A stretch of DNA of 64,000 bases from positions 1 through 64,000 of the forward strand of contig NZ_JAACFS010000029.1 of assembly GCF_029051645.1 (NCBI RefSeq). Direction: 5' to 3'. A program made the translations under genes and the position numbers. Below, piece after piece: positions 43,141-52,130 of this stretch (positions within the stretch are counted from its first letter, which is position 1; each line of letters opens with the position of its first letter). Below the pieces are notes generated by a model that was not told the origin of the DNA, made no database searches, and worked only from the letters and a program-made list of their open reading frames with translations. This DNA is from Bradyrhizobium sp. CSA112 (GTDB lineage: Bacteria; Pseudomonadota; Alphaproteobacteria; Rhizobiales; Xanthobacteraceae).

Positions 43141-43739
43141 CTAGCCGGTCACCGGGACTAAATTGAGCGGATCGAAGTACCAAGAAGGATCATCCCCAGA
43201 CGAATCCGTTTCGATATATTCTTCGCCGGAATATTCCTCGACGCTTTCTTCGTTTTCGTCATCACTACTCTCAGCTTTGGAGAGATATAGTCGAGGCTTG
43301 TCCGCCCGCTGCCATTTTCCCTCCTCATTCAGCGTCCACTTGTCGGGGTGCTGCCGAGGGTCAAGCACATATTGATTGTCACCCACGTGAACAAAACTGT
43401 TCGCGTCCGATAAGGCGCCTACAGTCGGAGAACGACGACTTTTCGGCGAAGACCTAGTTCGCGCGCGCCGCGCCAAGACGATGGGACACCAGCGCTGGGG
43501 TCGGCGGCACGCCAACGCGCCAAGAGTAATGCGTCTAAGCTCCCTTCGGAGGGGTTACTCAACGGACACGCGCTCATTCTCGAGGAGATCGCGTGAAGCT
43601 CGCCCGTCGCTTCAGCCAGATCGTGCTCTCGGGCGAGCTTAAGGAGTTGCTCCCGATATAGACCTGAAGGGCCTGGCCGAAGCGCGTCAGACAAGAGAGG
43701 TGTGTCGAAATCCGATCCGCCGGTTATCGACACCTCCAT
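43141..43739 (-). pseudogene. Possible frameshifted secreted-protein gene with acidic C-terminus
   Basis: A minus-strand frame from ATG 43739 (MEVSITGGSDFDTPLLSDAL, REQLLKLAREHDLAEATGEL) overlaps and seems to pass, by a shift near 43470-43500, into a frame with NSFVHVGDNQYVLDPRQHPD, KWTLNEEGKWQRADKPRLYL and a very acidic Ser-rich tail (ESSDDENEESVEEYSGEEY). Together they would make about 195 residues. No family is recognised and no tts box is seen upstream. An effector relic is possible from its surroundings only. Confidence 0.4.
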
Positions 43740-43814
43740 TCTTATCCCTGCTCATCCACAACGCCACTCGATGCGCGGCAGCGTCTTGCCGGCGCTCCAA
43801 GAAAAGGGGTGGCA

Positions 43815-44729
43815 ATGCCTTATATCGATTCAGGTGGAATAAGGCTGTATTTCGAGGAATATGGGCGGGGCTATCCAATCATTTTCGTTCATGAATTCGA
43901 ATCCGACCTGCACAGCTGGGAAGCGCAGATCCGTTATTTCTCGCGTGGTTATAGGTGCATCGCCTACAACGCGCGTGGATATCCACCGAGCGACGTTCCT
44001 GATGATCCCGCCATATACGGCTGGGAGGTCGCCGTGGAAGACATCGGCATCGTCATGCGTGACCTCTCGATCGGGCGCGCCCACATGGTTGGATCTAGCA
44101 TGGGCGCCTATGCTGCTCTGCTGTTTGGGTTGCGGTACCGCGAAAGGAGCAGCGCGATCGTCGCAGCCGGAGCAGGGGCGGGATCTCCAGCCTCGGATCG
44201 TGAAAGGTGGTTGAAGAACACGTCTGTTCTCGCGCGCGCATTGGCGGCGCGAGGTATGGATGCCATGGCAGAGAAAATGGCACGCCACTCCACGCGAATT
44301 CAACTGAAACACAAGGATCCGAAGGGCTGGCAGGAGTTCGTAGATCGGCTCAAGCAGCATTCGGCGCAGGGGATGGCCAATACTTTGCTTCAGTGCCAAG
44401 CTGTGCGACCGGCTTTGTACAACTTCCGCGACGAATTTTCACGGATGACGGTCCCGGTACTGCTCGCGGTGGGTGACGAGGACATGCCATGTTTAGAAAC
44501 CGGCCTAATGCTCAAATCCACAATTCCCGCCGCCGGCATTTGGGTGTGCCCCAATACGGGCCATGCCATCAATCTCGAAGAACCTGCGGCCTTCAACGCG
44601 CAAATTGAAGCCTTCTTCAGCGCCGTCGAGCGAGGAAGCTGGGGTCATATCGACCGGCGGAAACAGTCCGTCTCGGGACATGAGAAGTCAGCGGCCGCTC
44701 GATTGCATTTCGACGGAGCGCTTCCATGA
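43815..44729 (+). CDS. Alpha/beta hydrolase-fold protein
   Basis: A 304-residue enzyme of the alpha/beta hydrolase superfamily. It has the oxyanion region FVHEFESDLHSW (HE in place of the usual HG), the nucleophile elbow GSSMGAYAALL (Ser near residue 98), an acid in VGDEDMPCLE and the histidine in NTGHAINLEEP. A triad is therefore complete. ATG 43815 has AAGGGG five bases upstream. The last 30 residues (GHIDRRKQSVSGHEKSAAAR) go beyond the domain and run into the next gene with an ATGA overlap, so the 3' end may have been altered by recombination. The substrate is unknown. Confidence 0.88.
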   Translation: MPYIDSGGIRLYFEEYGRGYPIIFVHEFESDLHSWEAQIRYFSRGYRCIAYNARGYPPSDVPDDPAIYGWEVAVEDIGIVMRDLSIGRAHMVGSSMGAYAALLFGLRYRERSSAIVAAGAGAGSPASDRERWLKNTSVLARALAARGMDAMAEKMARHSTRIQLKHKDPKGWQEFVDRLKQHSAQGMANTLLQCQAVRPALYNFRDEFSRMTVPVLLAVGDEDMPCLETGLMLKSTIPAAGIWVCPNTGHAINLEEPAAFNAQIEAFFSAVERGSWGHIDRRKQSVSGHEKSAAARLHFDGALP

Positions 44730-47176
44730 AGCCATGGATCGGTGTCTACCTTTCAGAGCCTGTCGCCGCGCGGCTCGAAGTCGCAGCGCGACGTCCCGGG
44801 GCCACCAAATCGGCGGTCATTGAGGCTGCCCTCGCTCATTTCTTCAAGCCAGATCATGACGCCATCGAAGAGACCTCGGTTGATCGCCGGCTGAACGCCA
44901 TCAATCGGAACCTCGAACGGCTTCATCAAGAGTTGCGGATTGTGAGCGAGGCTGTTGCACTTCAGGCTCGATTTCTTCTCGCCGTCACGCCCCCGCTCGC
45001 AACCGCCGACCAACCTGCCGCCTGTACCCTGGGACTCGCGCGCTTTGACGAATTTGCTGCTCAGGTGACAAGGCGAGTCGATCTAGGAACGTCGCTCATA
45101 AAGGAAACAATCGAGCGGGTGAATTCGACTGATCCGGCGCATCTTGCAACACAACCGGTGAGGCAAGAAGGGTCGACCCTTCTTGCAACACAACCGGTGA
45201 GGCAAGAAGGGTCGACCCGCTCCACACACCAGGAACCAAACGGCGTTGCGGCGACTGTCGCCGGCAACAAACCACAATCTCCGCCTGTTGCTCGAGGGGC
45301 AGCCTTCGAGCGCGAACCCGATGCAACAGCAGAGCAAATGCCTGGCGCGATATTGCGGCCGCTTCTGGCGCCATGGCGTGCTAGGGGGCCGCAGCGGTCA
45401 CGAGCCTTCTCCACAGATTGGCTTTTAGTTTTGCGCGTCTTCTTACCCTTCGTCGCAGCTTACTACCTTTCTTTTCTCTTTCGCACCATCAACGCGACCA
45501 TAGCTGCACCACTGACCAATGAGTTTGGTCTGGGTGCCGATGACCTCGGTCTCCTGACGTCCATCTACTTCCTGACCTTCGCGGCCGCCCAGATTCCTAT
45601 CGGGGTGTTAGTGGACCGATACGGTCCAGGGAAAATCCAGAGTGTCGTGCTGATGGCCGCAGCCGCCGGGGCAGCGCTATTTGCCGTAGCCGACAACTTT
45701 TGGCTTCTTCTTCTCGGCCGGGCGTTAATCGGCCTTGGCGCTTCTGCAGCATTGACGGCCGGATTGAAAGCCGTCGGCGGCAAGGACGATCAGCGCAAGG
45801 ATCTTGTGATCGCGCGGGATTACATCGCTCATGGCATTCGCGCGCGGGCCAGCGAGCTCATCACCCGCGAGTTGGGACCTGAGAGCGAATTGGAGGCAAT
45901 ACGCAAGCTTGAAAACGAAGTCGGCGCCGAGCGGTTCACCCGGCTCGATCGTGCCATCCTGCGCGACGCTGCTGAGGGCACCCTGAGGCTTGCCGCCAAA
46001 CCGGAGCGCGATCCGCGGCGGCACGCCATGCGTATCGGGCGGCTGCGAACGCTGGAGCAGATGGACCTGGCGGAGGAAACCGCGCCCGGCGTGTGGCGGA
46101 TCATGCCGGAGATGGAGCCGGCGCTGCGGCGGATGGGCGAGCGCAGCGACATCATCAAGACGATGCATCGCGACCTGGCTGCCGCAGAAATCCACCGTGC
46201 GGCCGGCGACCACGTGATCTTCGACGGTCAGGCTGGCGCCGCGCGGGTGATCGGGCGGCTGGTCGCGGAAGGGATCTCTGACGAGTTGCACGACCGCCGG
46301 TACGTGATCGTGGACGGGATCGATGGGCGAACGCATTACGCCGATCTTGGAGTCCAGCAAGTGACCTCCGAACCCTTGATCCGAAATACGATCGTCGAGA
46401 TTCGCGGGCGCGACGTCAGCCCGCGCGACGTCGACCAGACCATCGCGGGCGTCGCCGGCCGCAACCGTGGCGTCTACAGCACCGAACTGCATCGAGAGTT
46501 CGATCCGAAGGCCTCCGGGGAGTACATTCAGGCGCATGTCCGCCGGCTGGAAGCCATGCGGCGGCAAGGCCTGGTCGAGCGCTCAAGTAGCGGCGACTGG
46601 CCCGTGGGTACGGATCATCTTGAACGCGCAGGTCAGTTCGAGGCCGCGCAACGATCGCGCAACCCGGCGCGGATCACGGTGCTATCCTGGCAGAGCCTTG
46701 ACGAACTGCCCGGCGCATCCGGCGCGACCTGGCTCGACAAGCAACTCGTTGCGCGATCGCCGGAGATGATCGCATCGACGGGACTGGGTTCGGAACTCGA
46801 GGGTGCACTGCGTGCACGACGGCAGTGGTTGCTAGAGCAAGGCCTTGCGCGCGAACAGGGCGGACGGATCGCTTACGCGCGCAATCTGCTGCAAACGCTG
46901 GAGCGGCGAGAACTAGCCGAGGTCGGCGCACGCATAACGCGCGAGACCGGGCTCGATTACGCCGAGAACAAACCGGGCGACCGGATCACAGGCACCTATC
47001 GCCGCATGCTGACGCTTCACAGCGGCCGCTTCGCGCTGATCGAGCGTGCGCGCGACTTCAGCCTCGTGCCGTGGCGGTCAGTGCTTGAGCGGGCCAAGGG
47101 GCAGGCGGTCACCGGCGTCGTCGGCGGCGAGGGGATATCATGGTCGATCGGACAAAAGCGCGGCCTTGCACGCTGA
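44726..47176 (+). CDS. Chimeric frame: CopG-like domain + half MFS transporter + relaxase C-terminal half
   Basis: One uninterrupted 816-codon frame holds three unrelated parts. Residues 1-137 (MKPWIGVYLSEPVAARLEVA) are a copy of the CopG/ribbon-helix-helix-like protein encoded between traG and trbB. Residues 138-230 include a 13-residue tandem repeat and low-complexity sequence. Residues 230-352 are the first four membrane helices of an MFS transporter (FLPFVAAYYLSFLFRTINAT, motif A GVLVDRYGPGK). Residues 353-816 are the C-terminal part of a VirD2-like/DUF3363 conjugative relaxase (KDDQRKDLVIARDYIAHGIR to the end). The catalytic tyrosine/HUH domain of the relaxase is absent. It is most likely a recombination product. 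Whether it is expressed is unknown. Confidence 0.88.
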   Translation: MKPWIGVYLSEPVAARLEVAARRPGATKSAVIEAALAHFFKPDHDAIEETSVDRRLNAINRNLERLHQELRIVSEAVALQARFLLAVTPPLATADQPAACTLGLARFDEFAAQVTRRVDLGTSLIKETIERVNSTDPAHLATQPVRQEGSTLLATQPVRQEGSTRSTHQEPNGVAATVAGNKPQSPPVARGAAFEREPDATAEQMPGAILRPLLAPWRARGPQRSRAFSTDWLLVLRVFLPFVAAYYLSFLFRTINATIAAPLTNEFGLGADDLGLLTSIYFLTFAAAQIPIGVLVDRYGPGKIQSVVLMAAAAGAALFAVADNFWLLLLGRALIGLGASAALTAGLKAVGGKDDQRKDLVIARDYIAHGIRARASELITRELGPESELEAIRKLENEVGAERFTRLDRAILRDAAEGTLRLAAKPERDPRRHAMRIGRLRTLEQMDLAEETAPGVWRIMPEMEPALRRMGERSDIIKTMHRDLAAAEIHRAAGDHVIFDGQAGAARVIGRLVAEGISDELHDRRYVIVDGIDGRTHYADLGVQQVTSEPLIRNTIVEIRGRDVSPRDVDQTIAGVAGRNRGVYSTELHREFDPKASGEYIQAHVRRLEAMRRQGLVERSSSGDWPVGTDHLERAGQFEAAQRSRNPARITVLSWQSLDELPGASGATWLDKQLVARSPEMIASTGLGSELEGALRARRQWLLEQGLAREQGGRIAYARNLLQTLERRELAEVGARITRETGLDYAENKPGDRITGTYRRMLTLHSGRFALIERARDFSLVPWRSVLERAKGQAVTGVVGGEGISWSIGQKRGLAR
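45142..45219 (+). repeat. 39-base tandem repeat, two copies
   Basis: TCTTGCAACACAACCGGTGA followed by GGCAAGAAGGGTCGACCC occurs twice with a 39-base period, the copies practically identical. It encodes LATQPVRQEGST twice and keeps the frame of the chimeric gene between its CopG-like and MFS parts. The near-identity indicates a recent duplication at the junction. Confidence 0.92.
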
Positions 47177-47214
47177 GCACGATCTCGCACAGTAATAGTT
47201 GTAATTCTTCTCCG

Positions 47215-49821
47215 CTACCTTTCGATCAGTATCCTGGCGCGCCCGGTGGTTCCGATCCGGTCGCTCAGCCACGTCTCATAGCCCCACAGCCCGACCACTG
47301 GTTTGTTTAGGTAGACGAACAGTTCGCCATCCCGCTTGGGCGTCAGCCCTTCGCCCAGGGTCTCCGGCTTATCGGAGACGGCAAAGTCCTTCTGGTCCGG
47401 GAGCAGACTGTCGCTCTGCCTTGGCGGAGCACGGTCAAGGAAGTCCTCCTCATTCCCCTTCGAGCCGATCCGCAGAACAATGTTGCCCCATGGGCGGTCA
47501 AAGCTTCTACGGAATGGGAACAACAACGTCATGATTGCGGATTTCCACCCGGATAGATGCGATACCGGCTGGCCTCCCATGTAGGAGTCCTCGCCGAAGA
47601 ATGTCCATTTACCTGACGTCGGATCGGTCTCAACCTCAGGAAGACGTGCGAAAACGATGCGATATCGAACACCCGTCTCCAGAAATACGCCAGTCGACAC
47701 ACAAAGATTACTCGGTTTGTTGACGGCGCCGTCAGAAGTATCGAAGACCAATTCGGCCTGCCGCTTTCCGCCGACACTCTTGAAGCCGTTATGGTCGGCA
47801 TTGAGGCCCGGAGTTTCGGGGCAGAAGCTCCCAAACGAGTCACGTATCGAGAACAGATAGTGGCTGCCGAAAGCAAGCGCCAAATACAGCATGTCGAGTG
47901 CGGACGCGGCAGGCGCAACGTAGAATTTGAACCCTCGCAGGAGGAATTGATAGATCGCCGACTGCCTAAGTTTCCGGACAAGCGCCCCGGGCAAGAAATA
48001 GAAAATGAGAAACGCGCTTAGAACGAAGCGGACCGGCTCCGCCGTATAGGCGAGCAGAAGGTCGTTCCAAGTCCCGGGCAGCATCAACCAGCCGAGGCCG
48101 GGTATGCTGCTAAGCATCGGATAGAACAGCACATAAGCAATGGCACCGACAAACAGGATGCTCTGAAATGGTGAGGCGACCCACGGTGCCTTCGGCTCGG
48201 CCGGCGCGTTCGTCGCCGGCAGATACTCACTCCACAACAGCCTCATCCGATCATTGATCGAGCGCCCGAGACGGACGCCGATCCAGATCAGGAAGGCTAC
48301 GAGACCTGCCCAGATCAGGAACCATGCCGGGTCCCGCGCATAAGCGTCGATCCAGCGGGAGGCGAGTCCCGGAAGGACCGAGCTGACCAGACGAATGGTG
48401 TCGGAGACCATCCGCAGCGGAGTCCGAAGTTCCTGAAAGGCGTAGCTGTCCCTCAGGAGCGGATAGAGCAGAAGATAACCCGTCACGAAAACAGTCAGGA
48501 AATAGATCATCCGCTTTCGCCAGACAATGTCCCAGATCGCTTCTTGGGCGGCATGTCGGGCGCTGGCCTGCTCGCCTTCCGCGATCGCTTTGGAATTGGG
48601 CTCGATGGTGGAGATGACGTTGGAGACCGCCGGCCCCGCTGCCGAGTAGGTCACCGCGGCATCGGTTGACTGGACGACCTCGTAGTCCTTTGGAAATCCG
48701 ACCGGCGCATAGAAATGGGCGCCCATCCTTATTCGGCCAAAAACCGCGTCATGGATCTTGGGCAGGCGCCGTGGGTGAGGTTTGCCATCCTTGTCGAGCG
48801 TGACCGGCATCACCTCGTAAAAGTCGGCGATCTTTCGTGGGCTGTATCGGTAGTAGCCACCAAGGCCGCTTCTCGAATCGTAAAGCCGTCCATCCTTGTC
48901 CTTTGCCGAATCCGTGCTCAGCAACGCGTCGGGTTCATCGTCCGGCATATCCTTGAAGACAAGACCGGCTTCTTTCGCCTCCGCCATCATCCAGGCAAGC
49001 GAGACATTGGCGAGCGAGTCGTCGGGGTATCCACCGCCGACATTCGAGTGCACGCCGGCAAACCACACCTGCATCAGCTGCTCGTCGCTGGTCGAGCGGC
49101 TCGCACCGCTCGGCTTGGTGTTTGCTTCATTCTCATTCCAGAGAACCGGATGAAAAGTTGCGCGTTCGTCGTCGATTGCAAGCGCATGCCGCGCCTTCAC
49201 GATCTTCGTGTTAAATTCCTGGTTCGGTAGTTCGAGCGGCCAGATCCATTCACTGACGCCGCGCGTCATCTCGTCAATCGGCAAGCCGTAGGCGGCAACT
49301 GTGTCCCATACGCCCACGAACTCAATACTGTCGATCGGCCGCTCGCACGACACGTAGAACAGCTTGTCGAGCCAGAAGCGCGCGAGCCGAAACGGATATT
49401 GCAAATTCCAGACTGGATACTTGTCGTGCCGGTAGGCGCGATAGGCCGCGCGTGCTTTCTTATCGAGTTCGGTTTCATTGGCGAACTTGACAAGCCCCTG
49501 GTTCAGGACAAGACCGACGATGATGCGGATGGTGAAAGCGCCGCGGCTAAATCCGAAGGCGTAGATCTTGTCACCAGGCTGGTAGTTGCGGCACAGGAAT
49601 TTATAGAGGTTCAGCACGTTGCGTTTCAGGCCGTAGCCGAACGCACCGCCCAGGATGGCGAGCGGCTTGAAGGACGATGTCCCGACGCCATCGTCGTAGA
49701 TCGCGATTTGGTTCGGACCTTTCAGCTCCAGCGCCTGAAACACCCGCCATACATTGGTGCGCCATACCTTACCTGCGGAGTTCCCAGTGCCATCCGAAAG
49801 CAGAATAATCTTTTTGGCCAT
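47215..49821 (-). CDS. DUF2235 (Tle1-like) alpha/beta hydrolase with membrane domain
   Basis: An 868-residue protein. Residues 1-400 are a DUF2235 alpha/beta hydrolase domain: LLSDGTGNSAG near the start, nucleophile motif GFSRGA (Ser near 92), an acid in VGVWDTVAAYG and the histidine region GVHSNVGGGYPD. DUF2235 includes type VI phospholipase effectors of the Tle1 group. Residues about 430-670 hold five or so membrane segments (FLTVFVTGYLLLYPLL, WFLIWAGLVAFLIWIGV, ILFVGAIAYVLFYPML), followed by a soluble C-terminal domain of 200 residues. ATG 49821 has GGAGGAG upstream. The second gene of a pair with the membrane protein at 49880-50428. A lipid-directed enzyme held in the membrane is plausible; its role is unknown. 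Confidence 0.85.
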   Translation of the reverse strand: MAKKIILLSDGTGNSAGKVWRTNVWRVFQALELKGPNQIAIYDDGVGTSSFKPLAILGGAFGYGLKRNVLNLYKFLCRNYQPGDKIYAFGFSRGAFTIRIIVGLVLNQGLVKFANETELDKKARAAYRAYRHDKYPVWNLQYPFRLARFWLDKLFYVSCERPIDSIEFVGVWDTVAAYGLPIDEMTRGVSEWIWPLELPNQEFNTKIVKARHALAIDDERATFHPVLWNENEANTKPSGASRSTSDEQLMQVWFAGVHSNVGGGYPDDSLANVSLAWMMAEAKEAGLVFKDMPDDEPDALLSTDSAKDKDGRLYDSRSGLGGYYRYSPRKIADFYEVMPVTLDKDGKPHPRRLPKIHDAVFGRIRMGAHFYAPVGFPKDYEVVQSTDAAVTYSAAGPAVSNVISTIEPNSKAIAEGEQASARHAAQEAIWDIVWRKRMIYFLTVFVTGYLLLYPLLRDSYAFQELRTPLRMVSDTIRLVSSVLPGLASRWIDAYARDPAWFLIWAGLVAFLIWIGVRLGRSINDRMRLLWSEYLPATNAPAEPKAPWVASPFQSILFVGAIAYVLFYPMLSSIPGLGWLMLPGTWNDLLLAYTAEPVRFVLSAFLIFYFLPGALVRKLRQSAIYQFLLRGFKFYVAPAASALDMLYLALAFGSHYLFSIRDSFGSFCPETPGLNADHNGFKSVGGKRQAELVFDTSDGAVNKPSNLCVSTGVFLETGVRYRIVFARLPEVETDPTSGKWTFFGEDSYMGGQPVSHLSGWKSAIMTLLFPFRRSFDRPWGNIVLRIGSKGNEEDFLDRAPPRQSDSLLPDQKDFAVSDKPETLGEGLTPKRDGELFVYLNKPVVGLWGYETWLSDRIGTTGRARILIER

Positions 49822-49879
49822 CGGCTCCTCCAAACGAAACGGCTACAATTGACAGTTCAGTCGGGCGCAAAGCGCCAGC

Positions 49880-50428
49880 TCAAATCGACTTGCCTAAGAA
49901 AAACGACAGCGCGTTCAGCCCGCCTAGTAGGGCAACCTGACCGATCGCGGCGGTGACGGATGCGATCTTGATGGCGGTGAGGGTACTCAGCAGGCGGAAA
50001 GATTCCGCAGTGAGGGGAACAAAAGACTTGAAAATGGCTGCGATAGTGCAGTCTTCCAAGATGTCGGTGGCCATGTAGCTTACTGGCAAGATCCACCAGA
50101 TCCAAATCGGGAGGCCCGAGAGCAATGCCAGTCGCTCCGCCAATGCGAGCGAGGCAAATCCGAGAAAAAGCGCAAGGCAAATGAGGAAAAGTATGTCGAG
50201 CGGAAACAGGACGGGAACGACATATCCGCGGATAGCTTCGGTCTGCGTTTTGTCAGTGAGCCACCGACGAAGGGAGGCCTCGCTGAGCACCGCGCTTTGC
50301 GAGGGAATGTACTTCAAACGCTCCAGAAAGCGTGCCTCAACATCTTTGCCGTATCGCGGCGCGACAATAAACTTGAGCGCGAGCGTTAGTACGAGTGTCA
50401 GTACAAACAGAACGATGATCTTCGCCAT
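49880..50428 (-). CDS. Small integral membrane protein paired with the DUF2235 protein
   Basis: A 182-residue protein with about four membrane segments: IIVLFVLTLVLTLALKF at the start, VLFPLDILFLICLALFLGF, IWIWWILPVSYMATDIL and a last Ala/Gly-rich helix (IGQVALLGGLNALSFFLG). A conserved-looking DILED motif follows the third helix. I recognise no named family. It precedes the DUF2235 gene by 58 bases on the same strand, so they are likely cotranscribed and may form one membrane complex. Confidence 0.75.
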   Translation of the reverse strand: MAKIIVLFVLTLVLTLALKFIVAPRYGKDVEARFLERLKYIPSQSAVLSEASLRRWLTDKTQTEAIRGYVVPVLFPLDILFLICLALFLGFASLALAERLALLSGLPIWIWWILPVSYMATDILEDCTIAAIFKSFVPLTAESFRLLSTLTAIKIASVTAAIGQVALLGGLNALSFFLGKSI

Positions 50429-50894
50429 GAAAATTCCTGGCTCAACAGTCTTGATCAGAAATATTTCGGCTTGTTGCGCAGCTGCTTGGCTTCGCTTCTT
50501 CGGCGCGCTTTAGCACATGCGTATCGGGCCCCAATGGTGCTGATGTTTGCACACTGTCAGGTTGTTTGACTATACCAATGCGCGCCGTTGCCTAAACTTT
50601 CTGTGGGCATTTTCTCTGGATTAGGTTGCGCGGGTTCGGTGTCGCTCATCGGCTTGCACTGCAAGGGCCTCGGCGATCTTTTTAGTCCAGGCTTCGCCCT
50701 GGTCCCTGGCGCCGGGGGAGCGCGCGGACAACCGGTCACCGGCAGTGTCGGCGGGGATACCCCGGTCGATCTGTATCAAACGCGGTATCGAACGCTAGAC
50801 GCTGGGGGTGTGGCTGGAGCGAGTTCATCTTTCCGGTGAGACTGCTCGTGAGAAGGTCTTTGATATCCATGTAATGTGTTGAAAATACTTATGA
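50429..50894. other. Divergent intergenic region
   Basis: It lies between the membrane-protein gene (minus) and the nucleotidyltransferase-fold gene (plus). No gene is seen. It becomes AT-rich toward the right, where the two palindromes begin. Confidence 0.5.
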
Positions 50895-50922
50895 TTATAC
50901 TATTTTAGCAGTTTTAGTATAA
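50895..50922. promoter_or_regulatory. Palindromic operator, distal copy
   Basis: TTATACTA and its exact complement TAGTATAA flank a 12-base spacer. The half-site is the same as in the palindrome at 50947-50976. The centres of the two palindromes are about 53 bases, or five helical turns, apart. Confidence 0.72.
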
Positions 50923-50946
50923 CTTCCTTGCTCTCGGACCCGAACA

Positions 50947-50976
50947 GTTATACTATTTATGCGAAAATAGTATAAC
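50947..50976. promoter_or_regulatory. Palindromic operator overlapping the likely -10 box
   Basis: GTTATACTATTT pairs exactly with AAATAGTATAAC around a six-base centre. TATACT (50949-50954) is a good -10 hexamer, with CTTGCT (50927-50932) as a weak -35 at 16 bases. The palindrome ends 11 bases before the ATG of the next gene, so a bound dimer would block transcription. This fits autorepression or control by an unlinked repressor. Confidence 0.75.
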
Positions 50977-50987
50977 CGAGGTTTCCC

Positions 50988-52130
50988 ATGGTGCAGAGCC
51001 AACGTCTCGATATCACCTACCAGACGCTGTATTCCGAACTGGTCCAGCGCAGTCTCGGCGAGAGCTTCATTTCGGAATTCTCCGCGAACGGCAGATTCGT
51101 GGCCGTGGAGGTCAAGGGCAAGAAGTATTGGTACTTCGACACGCCCAAGCCTGAGGGCGGCGCCCAGGATCGCCGCTACGTCGGTCCCGTTGACGATCCT
51201 GAAATCACCAAAAGGGTCGAGGCGTTCAAGGATCTGAAGGCCGACCTGAAAGGACGCCGCCGTCTCGTTTCCACACTGACGCGCGAGGCCTATCTGCCGC
51301 GCCCGCTGGCGATGACTGGTCAGGTCGTGGAAGGACTGGCGAAGGCCGGCTTCTTCCGTATGAGGGGAGTGCTCGTCGGCACCGTTGCCTACCAATGTTA
51401 CTCCGCCGTGCTCGGTACACGCCTTGATGCGGTCGCCATGCAGACCGGCGATGCCGACTTTGCCCAATTCCACGAAATCTCGGTGGCCATCAAGGATTCC
51501 ATGCCACCCATCCTGGAGGTGCTTCGACAGGTCGATCCGACCTTTCGCGAGATTCCGAGCCAGGTTGACGGCAGGGTCTCCACCCAGTTCGTCTCGAGGG
51601 ACAAGTTCAAGGTGGAATTCCTGACGCCCAATCAGTGGTCCGACGACCAGGCAGGCAAGCCCGTCCCGATGCCGGCGTTGGGCGGCGCGGCGGCACTCCC
51701 GCTACGATTCCTCGACTATCTGATCTACGAGCCCATCCGCGCGGTGCTGCTGCACGGTGCAGGCGTGGCAGTTCTCATCCCATCACCGGAGCGCTACGCC
51801 ATCCACAAACTCATTGTGGGATCCCGCCGGAAGGAGGATCGCGACGCGACCGCAAAGAGTACGAAGGATCGGCTTCAGGCCCGGTCAATGATCGAAGCGA
51901 TGATCGCGAACCGGCAGCATGCCGATCTTGCCTCGAGCTTTACAGAGGCCTGGGACCGCGGCGATCATTGGAGATCGGCGATCCGCACCAGCATCGCGAC
52001 CTATGACGACGACTTCCGGAATTCGTTCCGGACCGAGCTGGCCAGGGGCGTAACCGAACTCGGCTCCAATCCTGCCGATTACGATCTTGCAGATAAGCCA
52101 ACCGATGCTTCTACGCTCCGCCCAAAATGA
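50988..52130 (+). CDS. Nucleotidyltransferase-fold protein, GSU2403 family
   Basis: A 380-residue soluble protein. The stretch GKKYWYFDTPKPEGGAQDRR near residue 44, RGVLVGTVAYQCYSAVLG near 125 and TGDADFAQFHEISVAI near 150 follow the GSU2403-type nucleotidyltransferase-fold pattern (G..A...Y....G and a D-x-D, here DAD). The C-terminal part (LIPSPERYAIHKLIVGSRRK) resembles the HKL motif of minimal nucleotidyltransferases including AbiEii-like toxins. GAGG lies six bases before ATG 50988. No partner gene overlaps it. Twin palindromes control it. The function is unknown. Regulation and cargo position would fit a defence or toxin role, but that is inference. Confidence 0.72.
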   Translation: MVQSQRLDITYQTLYSELVQRSLGESFISEFSANGRFVAVEVKGKKYWYFDTPKPEGGAQDRRYVGPVDDPEITKRVEAFKDLKADLKGRRRLVSTLTREAYLPRPLAMTGQVVEGLAKAGFFRMRGVLVGTVAYQCYSAVLGTRLDAVAMQTGDADFAQFHEISVAIKDSMPPILEVLRQVDPTFREIPSQVDGRVSTQFVSRDKFKVEFLTPNQWSDDQAGKPVPMPALGGAAALPLRFLDYLIYEPIRAVLLHGAGVAVLIPSPERYAIHKLIVGSRRKEDRDATAKSTKDRLQARSMIEAMIANRQHADLASSFTEAWDRGDHWRSAIRTSIATYDDDFRNSFRTELARGVTELGSNPADYDLADKPTDASTLRPK

